A stretch of 64,000 bases of DNA. Source: Aselliscus stoliczkanus. Its lineage: Eukaryota; Chordata; Mammalia; Chiroptera; Hipposideridae. The position numbers and the translations under genes were made by a program. Below, piece by piece: positions 1 to 11,015 of this stretch (its first letter is position 1; each line of letters starts with the position of its first letter). Location: positions 98,211,001-98,275,000 of the forward strand of contig CM066729.1 in NCBI GenBank assembly GCA_033961575.1, given 5' to 3'. Under the pieces are notes generated by a model that did not search any database, was not told the DNA's origin, and saw nothing but the letters and a program-made list of their open reading frames with translations.

Positions 1-657
1 GTGAGCTGCTTAGCTTTGATTTGATTTGTTATCAACCATCTCTGAACTACATTTCTGTGTCCTTCTGGCACAGATTCATGCTTCCTGAGGAAAAGGGAAA
101 GAATAAAATATTACATCTGGTACACAACAAAATGAAACCATTTGAAATTCGATTAGATTTTTTAAAAAAATCAAACGTAACTTTAAAAATATTAGAAGAA
201 CCAAAATAATTCAAACAAAAATATGAATATTTTTAGATGAGAAGCAAAAAAATAATTGAAAGAACAATAGAAACCTCCTACTCAGAAGACTGCTTGTTAT
301 GTTAGCTAAAAAACAAACATATATGTAAGTACAATCACATACACATACACACACACAGATTTGCTGGCATAAACAATAAAGACACGGAGAGAAGGGTTAA
401 ACCAAACTTCGGATGCCAAGTAACTTCCCAGTCACAGAAGCCCCTCCATCCCAAATGTGTTATTTCCATAATAAAGTGCCGGCAGAAAGATACTTTCTTG
501 TATTTATCCTTGATTTTTTTCTACTTGAGTTGTATCTTTTAGGGTTCCCGCTTTGTGCTGTATAGTACCAGCTAAATGTTGTGAGTTTCTCAGGCTTTTA
601 GATTTAAAGTTTTGTGGCTTCCGTCTTGATCAGGCATCAGTACATTTTTTGTATAGG
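1..657. other. Anonymous AT-rich sequence
   Basis: I see no gene, RNA gene or repeat I can name here. There is a short CA-rich run near 335-357. A 62-codon open frame near the start has no recognisable protein features and is read as chance. Confidence 0.5.
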
Positions 658-660
658 GCC

Positions 661-1045
661 ATGTATTCATGCTAGGGCTGCCGCTAACAAAATACCACAA
701 GCTGGATGTTTAAATAACAGAAATTTATTTTCTCACAGTTCTGGAGGTTGGAAGTCCAACATCAAGGTGCCTGTAGACTTTATTTCTCCCAAGGCCTTTC
801 TCCTTGGCTTGCACATGGCTCCCCTTCTTGCTGTGTCCTCACATGACCTTTCCTCTGTGTGTCTGAACTCTTGGTGTCTATTTCTCTCCCTATTAGGATG
901 ACAATTCTACTGCATTAAGACCCTGCACTTATGATCTCATTTAACCTTCATTACCTCCTTAAAGTCTCTATCTCCAAATATGCTCACATGGGGGGATTAA
1001 GGCTTTAAAATTTGAATTAGAGGGGTGCACAATTCAGCCTATAAC
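661..1045 (-). repeat. MaLR-type solo LTR (MLT1/MST-like), antisense
   Basis: This is an old mammalian LTR of the ERVL-MaLR group, reading on the minus strand. The plus strand shows its hallmark reversed segments: a 'GGGCTGCC...AACAAAATACCACAAGCTGG' start, a 'TTCTCACAGTTCTGGAGG' core, 'TGTCCTCACATGACC' and an end near 'AATTCAGCCTATAAC'. It is diverged and has no internal retroviral genes beside it, so it is a solo LTR. A 95-codon open frame inside it (614-901) is a by-product of the LTR and not a gene. The exact subfamily is not certain. Confidence 0.75.
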
Positions 1046-1648
1046 TGGCCAGATAATAACTACTTTCAGCTTGAGGGCCACAAATCTCTGTTGTAATAAC
1101 TCAACTCTCCCACTGCACTGAGTAATCAGGCATAGCTAATACCTAAACAAATGTGTGTTGCAGTATTCCAAAACAACACATCATATGGCAAATGAAATTT
1201 AAATATTACATAATTTTCATGTCCTAAAATATTATTCTTTTGATTATATTGTTACCATTCACAACAATAAGAAAACATTCTTAGTTTTCAGGCAATACAA
1301 AAAAAAAGTTGGTGACTAGATTTGGCTCAAAAGCAGCAGATTTTAAACCCATGATCTTGGTCATACTGGTATTTCATGATAACATTATCTGGTCTGACCT
1401 TCCAAGGTTTGTTTTGTTGGTAAAATGAAAACAAACAAGTGCACTGCTCCCCGGTCTGTAGTCATCCATTAAGGCATCTCATCCTCAGGGCCAGAAGGGA
1501 GAGGGCGTGCTACAGTTTCTTCACTATTCCATGCAGTCAAATTTGGATTAACAGTTTCAAGTAGATAGTGCTAAGCAACAAAGATTCACTTTTATAGTCT
1601 GGGCTTTTTATAGTTTTGTAATCTTAGCTATTTATGAACTGTTTATTC
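1046..1648. other. Anonymous sequence
   Basis: No repeat or coding signal I can name. A GC-richer patch at about 1441-1510 has no open frame of note. Confidence 0.45.
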
Positions 1649-1650
1649 TA

Positions 1651-1730
1651 TTGGGTTGTCAGAAAAGTCATGACGTATTTTTCTATGTTCTTCATTGCAA
1701 AAATGTGTCATGACTTTTCCAACAACCCAA
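1651..1730. mobile_element. 80-bp mariner-type MITE (hairpin)
   Basis: This is a near-perfect palindrome of 80 bp. It starts TTGGGTTGTCAGAAAAGTCA and ends with the reverse complement form, GACTTTTCCAACAACCCAA. Each arm is about 28 bp (TTGGGTTGTC-AGAAAAGTCATGACG and its mate), around a loop of roughly 25 bp. The arms match the terminal inverted repeats of the mariner at 15523-16919, so this is most likely a non-autonomous relative mobilised by that transposase. A TA lies immediately before it; the expected TA after it reads CA, probably a mutation. The layout parallels primate MADE1 elements, which are 80-bp mariner hairpins. The RNA of either strand would fold into a long stem. Confidence 0.85.
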
Positions 1731-2639
1731 CAGGAAAACAAAAATCAGAATAGTACAAAATACTTTTTAAGTTAAGAAATTCCCAAAGAAGGCTAATCAC
1801 ATATGCTTCTCTGTAAGTAATGTTAGTGCATATGAGGAGATTTTTCAGGTGTCTTAACAAATGCCAAAATCAAGTCTCAGAAATGCATTTTAGATTTCCT
1901 ATTTTTATCTTGTGTCCCATGTTACATTTTCACACTTTGTTTTTTTTTTTTTCCTACAGCAAGCAAGTCTGGCAGGAAAGATAAGTGATAGTTTATTCAT
2001 TGGTTGTATTATTCAGCTACATGAAAAATGAGTTTCAAAATTATTTGGAAAATTGTAAAAGACAACATTTTTTATGATTTGTTTTTTGTACGATGGCGTT
2101 TCTAATTATTTCCCAATACTGCTATTCAGCCTCAGTTGCAAGAACTGAGTTAAAAAAGAAAACAAAAAATGCTGCTTTAGATATTTGAAAAACTACTCTG
2201 ATATTAGGTTCTACCCATATTCTCATATTAGATGTCAAGGTCATTAGATTCCCCAAAGGATGTACCATACCAGGAAAGGAAGAAAAAAAAAAAAGAGCTT
2301 CATTTGCCTTGAGATAGTAAGATTATCTTGACATGAACCCATTTTGGAAATTCTTCATTTCATTTTTTTCTGAGAATTGCGGAGCTAATTATAATACTAA
2401 AATGTACAATCTTTCCATCTTTCCTTGTCATTGATAAAGCATTTACTACTGTCAAAATAGAATCTTCCATGGATAAAACTGTGACAAATGTTGATTTTAA
2501 AAATATGTGTTTAGTACTATAAGTGGTGCTAGGTTGTGAATATTCAGAACTAGTCGTGTTCCCAGAACTAGGAAACAATAAATGAATAACCACCACACAG
2601 CACGAGAGTTGTCAAGCCAGAGGAATAAGCAAAGTGCTA
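1731..2639. other. Anonymous AT-rich sequence
   Basis: Homopolymer runs of T (about 1939) and A (about 2284) are the only features. No named repeat and no coding evidence. Confidence 0.45.
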
Positions 2640-2748
2640 TGGAAAATCAGAAATGGGAGCAGGTGCCATAAGAATTGCCTGCAGGCTAATGTCTGGGCTA
2701 AGCCCTAAAAAAATAGCAGACTTTTCTAGGGAAATAATAGAATGAGTT

Positions 2749-2774
2749 GGGGTGGGGTAAGAGCAGGGCAGGGG
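2749..2774 (+). other. Potential G-quadruplex motif
   Basis: Four G runs (4, 4, 3 and 4) are separated by loops of 1, 8 and 2 bases on the plus strand. This can fold as a G-quadruplex, although the 8-base loop is slightly over the usual 7-base limit. No promoter or gene is visible beside it. Confidence 0.5.
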
Positions 2775-2908
2775 CAAGTTATCAAGGCAGGATTCTTCTT
2801 AAAGAGGTGCCAAGTTAACTTTCATGGACATAAAGATACACAGAATGTTGTGGAATAGTCAAGTACTCCTGTGATGAGAACAAAGATTTAATATGAAAGA
2901 AAAGGCAT

Positions 2909-2967
2909 ATTGGTGACTGTTAAAGATGAATATGTTTAACAGTAATTGGTGACTGTTAAAGATGAAT
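2909..2967 (+). repeat. Two-copy tandem repeat, 36-bp period
   Basis: A 23-bp unit beginning ATTGGTGACTGTTAAAGATG occurs at 2909-2931 and again without change at 2945-2967, with a 13-bp spacer. The identity of the copies suggests a recent local duplication. Confidence 0.9.
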
Positions 2968-3090
2968 GGGGTAGGTAGCCCATGACCAGATCATGATGGT
3001 CTGCCAAGTAAGCTAAAGAGTTTGGACTTTATCCTGTGAAAAACAGCAAGCCTTTAGGTAGTTGGAAGCAGGAAAGCTACACTGTCAGGT

Positions 3091-4584
3091 TTATGTCACA
3101 TTCTCCTGTTTTCCTGTGTTGTTCCTAGTCTCTTGCCTTGGACACCCAGCACCCTCACTGTGCCCTTTCTGGCTTCCTGTGACTGGTAACTGCAGACTCT
3201 ATTCTGTCATCCACTTTCCTGCTGTGCCGTTAGTGTCCTTAGCTCTACTTTAAGTCTTTTCTCAGCCATAGCATTGAAAAACAAGTTCATGTGTAGGGTG
3301 GCAAATAGATTTTGATTTCCACATCAAATATTGCACGTAAGTAGTGGTTGAGTGGAGCATGATGCTGGAGGTGGATTGTGTTTAGAATTAGCAGGAAAGA
3401 AGTCCATGATCCATTATAAGTGACTGGTATACTTGTAAGAAAGGTATAAGGCTGAGGGATAACACTGTTAAAATGATAACAGCTGGCCATGGCTTATTCT
3501 TCTACAACCTCCTGAAGATAGCTGCATTAAAAAAAAAATGTTTCCCAAATTTTAATCATTCATATAACACATGCACAATTTTTGCTATCTTCAAGTATTA
3601 TATGTGCTTTTATTTACTTAATCATTTCTTTTGTTTTTTAAATAATCTTATGAAACAGAAAATTGTGGATATGTATCTAATATAGATGTGTAATACATAT
3701 TTTTAATATGCAAAATATAATGACCATGCATGGGAATGATGCAAATCCACTTTAGAATAGTGGAAAAGGAAGGCAGGGAAAGGATGAAGGGCTTTAGTTG
3801 AACGTGTTCATTGCATTTATTTTTTTAAAAAAGTGATTTGAAGGAAGAATGAGGACATTCTTAAATCAAGGTGGCGGGTACATGAATACCTGTTATATCT
3901 GTACATTTCTATAGCTTTGTTATATTTTGTAATGCACAAAGCTAAATGAAAACAAGTGGGTGGTAAGAAAAAAAGGACAGGTTCAAAAGGGCAGCAACAC
4001 CATGGCTTCTGGAAGAAAGGGCGGAACTCTGAGTAAGAGGCATAGACCAGAAACACCAGGGCTGGCCAGAGCACAGAAAAGAGGGTCTGGGACTATTGTG
4101 TGACATTCCAGAGGGCAGAGAACAACACTGAGTGGGTAGACAGTGAGAACAGGTGAGATATGCTGGAATTAGGGTTTGGATCCTCAAATATCCCTACTGT
4201 TGCACAGGTGGTCCCCTGAAACTAATCAGTGAGAGTGAGATGGTGCCATGATTGGTTATAAAATGGACATCGACCACCTCACCATCTAGTTCACCACTAG
4301 CAGTCACTTTGAATGTGGCAGTGGCAGTCAGTGACTGCTGATGAAGTGGATCTATACCACCTTTCTAATTTAGCTTACCACACATACCACACTTTTCTTC
4401 ATAGAGTTAATTTTCATGGCAGGTTTTTAGGCATCAGTCACTTGGTACACAGAAAAATAATTTGGGAATAGGAAGGATTTCTCATTAGAAGATGTCTGAG
4501 ACTTTTTATTTGACTACAAGTAAAGATAATGTTCCTTGAGATTACTCAGATTATAGAGCTTCATTTGTGTGCATGGATTATTGC
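3091..4584. other. Anonymous sequence, about 1.5 kb
   Basis: Several short open frames exist (60-85 codons, both strands), but they overlap each other, lack recognisable domains and have no supporting context. I see no repeat I can name. Confidence 0.45.
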
Positions 4585-4868
4585 ATTTTGAAAAATGGCC
4601 GCTTCAATATTTCTGCTTCCATGTACCCTTCTAGAACTTTCTCCATTTCCCCATCAGTAGGTGGAGTCTAGTCCCTTAGTAACTCTGAGTGGGACACTAT
4701 GACAGCCTTCACAGATAGAGACAGAAGTCATGCTGCTTGATTTTGGAATCACGGGCATAAAAGGTGATACAACATGCACCTGTCCCTATCTCAGAAATCT
4801 CACCTTTGGAACCCCTCCAACATATTGTGAAGAAATCCAGGTGACATGGAGAGGTCTTGTGTAGGTGC

Positions 4869-5283
4869 ATTTTTTTTGCACTGCTGCTGTGACAATACCA
4901 CAAGCTTAGTGATTTAAAACAACACACACATACATATTTTATCATTTTGTAAATTGAAATTCTAAAATGTAATTCACTGTGCTAAGATCAGGACATCAGC
5001 AGGTCTATGTCTTTCTGTAGGCTCTAGAGGAAAATGTGTTTTCTTGTTTTTCTAGCTGCTAGAGGCTGCATGTATTCCTTATCTAATTGTCTGCTTCCTC
5101 TGTCTTCAAGGCCAGTAAGTGGGTCAAGTCCTTTTCACACTGAATCACCCTTGCTCTCCTGCCTTATTCTCATTTCACTTTTAAGGACTCATGTGGTTAG
5201 TGATGGCTCACCTCAATAATTCTGAATACTCTCTCCATCTCAAGGTCTGCTGTTAGTAACCATAAGTGCATTTGCAACCTTAA
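4869..5283 (-). repeat. MaLR-type LTR, antisense (nested, left)
   Basis: Reversed MaLR landmarks are visible: 'GCTGCTGTGACAATACCACA', 'GTGATTTAAAACAACA', 'CTAAGATCAGGACATCAGCA' and 'TAAGGACTCATGTGG'. It lies inside the sense LTR that spans 4585-5935 and directly next to a second antisense LTR. It is an old, solo, non-coding relic. Subfamily and exact ends are uncertain. Confidence 0.6.
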
Positions 5284-5292
5284 TTACCTTCT

Positions 5293-5640
5293 TCCACGTG
5301 CCTTAGTTGGTTCAGGCTGATATAACCGAGTATCATTGGCTGGTGGCTTATACAACAAACATGCATTTGTCACTGTTCTGAAGGCTGGAAGTTTGAGCTC
5401 AAGGTGCCAGCCTGGATTAGAGATGGATGTCTTCTCACTGTATCCTGAAATAGTGAAGAAAGAGCTTGTGTCTCTTCTCTCTCTTCTTATAAAAACATTT
5501 GTGTTCATGATGGCTCCAGCTTCATAACCTAATTATCTCTCCAAGTACCCATCCCAAACACTCTCACACTGGGAATTCAGGCTTCAACATAGAAATTTGA
5601 AGGGAGATCCAAACACCACATAACCTAACATACTCACAGG
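5293..5640 (-). repeat. MaLR-type LTR, antisense (nested, right)
   Basis: It starts near 'TTAGTTGGTTCAGGCTGATA' and contains 'TGTTCTGAAGGCTGGAAG' and 'CTCAAGGTGCCAGCCTGG'. It ends near 'AGGCTTCAACATAGAAATTT', the reversed start region of an MST/MLT1-like LTR. Open frames on both strands within it (60-75 codons) are by-products of the repeat. Confidence 0.65.
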
Positions 5641-5935
5641 TTCGAGAGAGTAGGATGTGGACATTTTTGGGGGCCATAGTGGGTGTTCTGGCTGATAGCC
5701 CCAGCTAAGCCAACAACCAGCCTTAACCACCAAGTAAGTGAGTGAGTTAACCTTCCTCTGATTCTAAATCCAGCCTATAAGCCATCCCAGCTGATGCCAA
5801 GTTGAGCAGATAATCTGTCATGGCCAAGTCCTGTCCAAATTGCAGATTTATGGGTAAAATAAATGCCATTAATTTTTGGCTGGTAAGGAAATTGTGTGTT
5901 GCACTATAACAGATTACAGGAACACTATTTAATAA

Positions 5936-7239
5936 TAATATGGGCAAGTAAATTTTGCAACAATCAAAAAAGTGTAAACATCAGCAATAAAGTAAATGAA
6001 AATGTCATCCTAAGAATAAATTTTTCCAGCAAGTTGACCCTCATATATAATTAAAACTGTACATAAATGCTTAATTGGATATAATTTGTTTCTTTACCCC
6101 TCCAAGTTTAATTTATAGTTAAAAGGGCAGTTCTTATGCTCGAACTTGATAGCATTTAATGATGATTCCTTACAGAAAAATCATAGATTTTCAAAAATTT
6201 GTTAATAACAAACTACATAACTTTAATGGTTTTAGTGAGAGAATTTTTAGCAAAAACACTTCATGACTACACTGCAAAACCCAACAGTTGATTGTCCCTG
6301 GGGAGAATGAATTTAAATTGTTTCCTTAGTAGAACAAGATTAGTTTCTTAGATAGGTTTGGTACCACCCACTGGGGCATCCATATGCAAATACCAAATGC
6401 AAGGAAGAAAAATCTGCATTTTTGTATTAATATCTGTAAACCTCAGGATTCTTGTGTCTAAATTACATGCCCTTGAAGAAAACTTCACAAATATGAAGGA
6501 CTTACATTAATAATTTTTTTAAAAGGCCAACAAAAAGATCTAGCTGTAAATACCTGTCACTTGTTGGGTTAAGTCTTAACTACTGTTAAATAACATTTCA
6601 TTAAAATGCTAAAAATAAAAAGGTTGATGTTCAAATGATTTTCTAATTCTTATAATTAATATAAAGCAGTTATAATTTTCATCCTTCTAAAAAGGCCCTT
6701 TTATATAAAATTTTGTCATTCTACTATCTGGGGTAGTGAAAAATGTCTGCTGCTACTTACTTTGAAGTAGTGAATGCAGATTTGCCCGTAGGAGAAGCAG
6801 GTCAATTACAAATCAACACCTGTCATTGAAGAACTAAACTATAGCAAAGGCCATAGTATAAATGAAGCTGAGAATGGAAGACATTTGAAAGTGAATGAAT
6901 AATTCCAAGGAAACTATAACAGTGTTTTTTGAGGGACAAATGTGAATCCTCTTCATTCCATCCCATGGCAATCTGTTGTGGAAGGCCCAAATGCATTATT
7001 TTAATTGCTTCAATTTTAGGTGTTGCTCCCATAATAACTATTTAAAGGCCTTTGGTAGCTCAGGGTAGTAAGTTATAAAAATGGACATAATTCTTTTGCA
7101 GCGCCTCTTTTCAAGAGATAGTTTCTTTCCTGCTTCTTGAATTGGGGCTGGATTTTTTGGACTTTTGACCAAAAGAATACAACAGAAAGCGGCATTGAGT
7201 GTTTTTTAGGCCTAGATCTCAAGGGAACCCTACAGTTTT
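5936..7239. other. Anonymous AT-rich sequence
   Basis: No recognisable gene or named repeat. Short open frames (69-76 codons) on the minus strand near 6823-7303 have no protein signature. Confidence 0.45.
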
Positions 7240-7500
7240 TGTTCTTACATTGGTGGAACCGTTTAACTGCCCCCTGAACCAGCCCAGGGAACCTGCTGGA
7301 CAATGAGGGACCACATGGAGAGAAGCTCTCACAGTCCTAGACAAGCCTATCAGAAACCCCCACTCCCAGATGAGGTCTCAGATATATAGTAAATCCAACC
7401 AAGAACAGTCTGCCTTGGCCCAGATCAGATTACTGACTCTCAAAACCAAGAGAAACAAGTGGTGATTGTCTTGGTCATTAAAGCTGTGAGGTGGTTTGTT
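7240..7500 (+). repeat. Likely old MaLR-type LTR, sense
   Basis: The run 'CACATGGAGAGAAGC', then 'CCCCACTCCCAGATGAGGTC', and finally 'AAAGCTGTGAGGTGGTTTGT' follows the order of the 3' half of MLT1-like LTRs, whose end has the form 'AAGC...TAAG...GTTTGTTA'. The match is degraded and the family assignment is tentative. Confidence 0.4.
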
Positions 7501-7573
7501 ATTGGGCAAAAGCTAAATGTTCAACATAGCTGAATCCACATAACCTTTCTACATAACAATTTATATCTTCATT

Positions 7574-7835
7574 CAGGGAGCTAGAAAAACTACAGTCCAC
7601 ATATTAAAACCAATCCACCACTAGTTTTTATATGGCTGTGAACTAAGAATGCCTTTTATATTTTTGAATGGTTAAAAAAAATTACAAAGACTATTTGATG
7701 AAATGTGAAAAATATAAGCAATTCACATTTTAGGGTGATAAACAAAATTTTATTGGAACACAGCCATCAACAGATGGCTGCAAATCTTAAAGTATTTACT
7801 ATCTGACCCTTAAAAAAAGAATTTATTGACTCCTG
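7574..7835 (+). mobile_element. hAT (Charlie-group) non-autonomous relic
   Basis: The element starts near CAGGGAGCTAGAAAAACTAC and ends near 'TTATTGACTCCTG', diverged forms of the inverted ends CAGGGGTC/GACCCCTG. In between are the family phrases 'TTTTTATATGGCTGTGAACT', 'AATTTTATTGGAACACAGCC' and 'GTATTTACTATCTGACCCTT'. It is non-coding and old. Confidence 0.7.
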
Positions 7836-8496
7836 ACTTAGGCATATATTTCTACTTCAAGACAAACAAAATGAAAAATTTTATATACTAAACTGATGTT
7901 AAATTCCATAGCAAATATGGGCCTGAGCTTGTATCTGAAACCCTATTGTTTTTCTCTGTTCATGGCATCTGCACACCCATGGCCTTCATTCTGTACTTGG
8001 GTTTCAATTTCCTTTAAGTGCTGTGTTTTGCCGTGTTGCACATCTTGAACTGTTTTTTCAGTGGCTCTGAAAGATGACTGATGATTTTTTCTGGTGTTCA
8101 ATCATTCCTGGCATTTTGCAGTCAGCCTTGGTTATCTATGAGAATGCATGCCCTTTTCTATGGGCTGCCAAATTGTCCTCATGTTGAACATAAATTTCAT
8201 TTGCCCTTAATTGAGCTTTTCAACTTTTATCACTGTCAACTGGTTTTCTTTTTTAGACTGGATTCTTTAAATTATTATTTTTAAATTTTTAGCGCTGCAT
8301 GTTCATCATCAAGGTATAACAGGCACAGTAAACAATAATAGCTTGCTTTGAAATAATTTGGAACTGTAATCATACAATTAGAATAATACTGGAAATGAAT
8401 GTATGTTTCAAACTTTAGCTTGCTGATATTTTTTAAGTGATATGCTACTTTATTCTGTATGGTGGAAAAAACTTGTAGAATCAACTAGAGACTCTT

Positions 8497-8606
8497 TTTT
8501 TAAATTTTTTTTGAGGGCAGTGTCACTGGCCCTCATATGTGGGACCCAAACCGGGGCCGCTGGCTTCCCAAGCCAGCGCTTAACCACCGCGCCACTGGGC
8601 CGGCCC
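8497..8606 (-). mobile_element. tRNA-derived SINE, short form (type A)
   Basis: On the minus strand it begins with a tRNA-like head: GGGCCGGCCCAGTGGCGCGG at the start, box A 'TGGCGCGGTGG', and a box B region 'CCCCGGTTTGGGTCCC', followed by 'GAGGGCCAGTGACACTGCCC' and an A tail. A perfect 14-bp target-site duplication, AACTAGAGACTCTT, flanks it (8483-8496 and 8607-8620), which fixes both ends. Length is about 110 bp. Head and box layout point to RNA polymerase III transcription and L1-mediated insertion. Confidence 0.93.
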
Positions 8607-8620
8607 AACTAGAGACTCTT

Positions 8621-10034
8621 AATGTGAATTCCTCCTATGCCACAGAATGGATATATTAAGGCAACCATCCCAAATATGCCATAAATTTTTGTGAAAAATT
8701 TTTGTAAAAATCACATTTTTAAGTGTGAAGGCTCTGTTAAAACAAATATATAGAAAGAAGCTAATAGTGTTTACACAGATTAAGAGTGTTATATATTTTT
8801 ATTTTCTATTAACAAGAGCATCTTCACTCAAGAATATTTCTTTCATTAGCTTTATGTTCAATTTCCTTCAGGAAAAATTTCAAAGTTAACATACTATGTA
8901 TTTCAAGAACCTATGTAAATAACTTTTCTTCTAAGATACCTTTATAAAAATATGAATTATTCCATTTTAAGCAAAATTTATATCAAACAAAAGTGTGAAA
9001 TAAATTCTTTATATTGGAATTCATTCCTTTCCCCAATGACTCATAAATATCATGGGAAATAAAGAAAAAACAAAAGAGAATTCCTTATAAAATCCAAAAC
9101 AGCTAAAAATAAAGTTTTATGTAAATAACATGCCTGTGTTAAAAAATAGATACCTTAATTACATGTATAATTTAACTTTCAAAGTTGAGAGAATCAAAGT
9201 TAGGAGATATGCCAATAAGAAGGGAAAGGAAAACATTAAAATATAATATGCAAATATATGAAACCATCATACATTTTCTCTATTAAATCCTCAAAAACCA
9301 CTTGCTCAGTATTTTGAAACCCCTTCCATAAAAGCAAAAATGGAGGAAGACAGAGTTTTGAAAACCATGCTTAGAAACAGATGAGAATATTGGCTTATCC
9401 TTTCATGTATCGTTTTCTGGCATTATTTAATGGCTAAGTGAAGACATTGAATCGCATCTAGAATTAAAGAGAAAGCTGGAATACAGACTTCTTAACAGTT
9501 GTTCTAATTTATTATAATAGTTGTTAACACACACCTGCGTTTTATACAGACTGAAGGTTTTGGCTAGTCTTCACACATCCCTCTCACAGAGAAATCTGTA
9601 GTGGTTTACTAAAACCAAATATATTTGGCATTAATTACATTGCATGAGGGTAAGAAGATACACCAGCTATAGCTAGAAAGGAATATGAACTTTTGTGGAG
9701 GGCTGAAAAAGATTATCTTTACAGAGACTATCATAACTTGATTATGGAAGAAAGTATGTTTTGTTCAGTAAAACACCATAGTGAGTCAATTAGAATTGGA
9801 AAATGAGCACTGTGATCACTGGCTGGAAAGAGATGATAAAATGGATAAGCTAAAATATCGCTGTACTGCTCTTATATGTAATGGTGAAGAGCAGGAAAGA
9901 GAGGGCCATAGGAGAAAGGTAAAGAAATATCAGAAAGAGCTATATGTTCCATTTTAAGTTGTTTGCATGTTCTGTCACAGTCCATTTTCAGTAAAGTCTG
10001 TTGCAAACCCAAATGCATTTTTGTATGTTTGTTA
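8621..10034. other. Anonymous AT-rich sequence
   Basis: No named repeat and no convincing open frame across about 1.4 kb. AT content is high throughout. Confidence 0.45.

Positions 10035-10067
<33 letters not shown>
10035..10067 (+). repeat. (GT)n microsatellite
   Basis: An uninterrupted GT dinucleotide run of about 33 bases. It gives the poly-HT stretch in an antisense open frame, which is therefore not a gene. Confidence 0.97.
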
Positions 10068-10070
<3 letters not shown>

Positions 10071-10554
10071 CACAAATGTGATCAATGATTTTCTTGATGT
10101 AGGCAGGATTTAACTTAGGTGTAGGAAGGGGAGATGACCCATATGCCAAACAGTTAAGCCTAAATGGCGAAAAACATAAACCTAGGAAAAATAAAAGAAA
10201 TATATAATAATAAGTAATTTTCTTCTCACAATATTCATCTTTCAGGAGTCTTTGGGAGATACTCAGAGGCATTCATTGAACTTAGGATAGGGTTTGAATA
10301 AATTTTATTTGGACCTTAATGGACGGCATTCTTCAGCTGTTATTTGAAGTATCTGTACAATCAAAGAGACCTCGTTAGAAGTTACCAGTAGTGATGGGAA
10401 ATTTCTCTTCCAGCCATTTTCTCTCTCTCCCATATGACCAATCTTTCTCTTTATCTCTTTTCTCCCAGTGCTCTCTCCCTCCCTTTCTCTTTCCTCATAA
10501 TCCATTAAAAACCATGTTCAAGTAACTCACATTAAAAACACACCCACAAACAAA
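10068..10554. other. Anonymous sequence with pyrimidine-rich patch
   Basis: A CT-rich stretch lies at about 10420-10500 (repeated TCTCTCTCCC and CCCTTTCTCTTT forms). The minus-strand frame over it reads as a charged low-complexity peptide and is not a gene. Confidence 0.5.
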
Positions 10555-11015
10555 AAATATAAAAATCATACCTTTATTTCTCCGACTGGTTTCTTTTACT
10601 TAGTCATTTGCATTAAAGTTCCTCCATGTCTTTTCAAGGTTTGATAGTTCATTTCTTTTTAGCACTGAATAATATTCTATTATCTAGAAGAAGTACAGGT
10701 TATTTATGCATTCACTTACTAAAGGACACCTTAGTTGCTTCCAAGTTTTGACAATTATGAATAAAGCTACCATAAACATTCATGTGTATGTATTTTGTAG
10801 CCATAAGTTTCAACTTATTTGGGTGAATATCAAGGAACTCAATTACTTGATTGTCTGGTAAAAGTATGTTTAGTTGTGTATGAAACAGTTAATCATCTTC
10901 CAAAAGTGGCTGTTTCATTCTGCATTCCCACAAGCAAGGAGTGAGAGTTCCTGTTGCTTCACATCATTGCCAGCGTATGGTATTGTCATTAATTTTATTT
11001 TTTAGCCTGGCTTTT
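10555..11015 (-). mobile_element. LINE-1 3' region fragment, antisense
   Basis: Reversed L1 3' wording is clear: 'GTTCCTCCATGTCTTTTCAA', 'ACTGAATAATATTCTATTAT', 'TATTTATGCATTCACTTACT', 'TTATGAATAAAGCTACCATA' and 'TCTGCATTCCCACAAGCAAG'. It is an old 5'-truncated copy with no open coding frame left. Confidence 0.8.

Larger units (their letters stand above)
2640..3090 (+). repeat. Possible old mid-repetitive mammalian sequence
   Basis: Phrases such as 'GGACTTTATCCTGTG' after 'AAAGAGTTT', and 'GACCAGATCATG', recall an old mammalian interspersed repeat whose family I cannot name. A similar style of sequence recurs at about 38350-38850. This rests on pattern memory only. Confidence 0.3.
4585..5935 (+). 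repeat. MaLR-type LTR, sense, split by two antisense LTRs
   Basis: The left part (about 4585-4868) has MLT1-like wording: a 'GGTGGAGTCTAGTCCC' block and an 'AGAAGTCATGCTGC' block, ending at 'GGTCTTGTGTAGGTGCA'. The same LTR resumes at about 5660 with 'GCCCCAGCTAAGCCAACAAC' and ends near 5930, after 'GTAAAATAAATGCC' and 'GCACTATAACAGATTACAGG'. Between the two parts sit two antisense LTRs (about 4869-5283 and 5293-5640). The order of insertion is clear, with this LTR the oldest. Edges are approximate. Confidence 0.55.
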
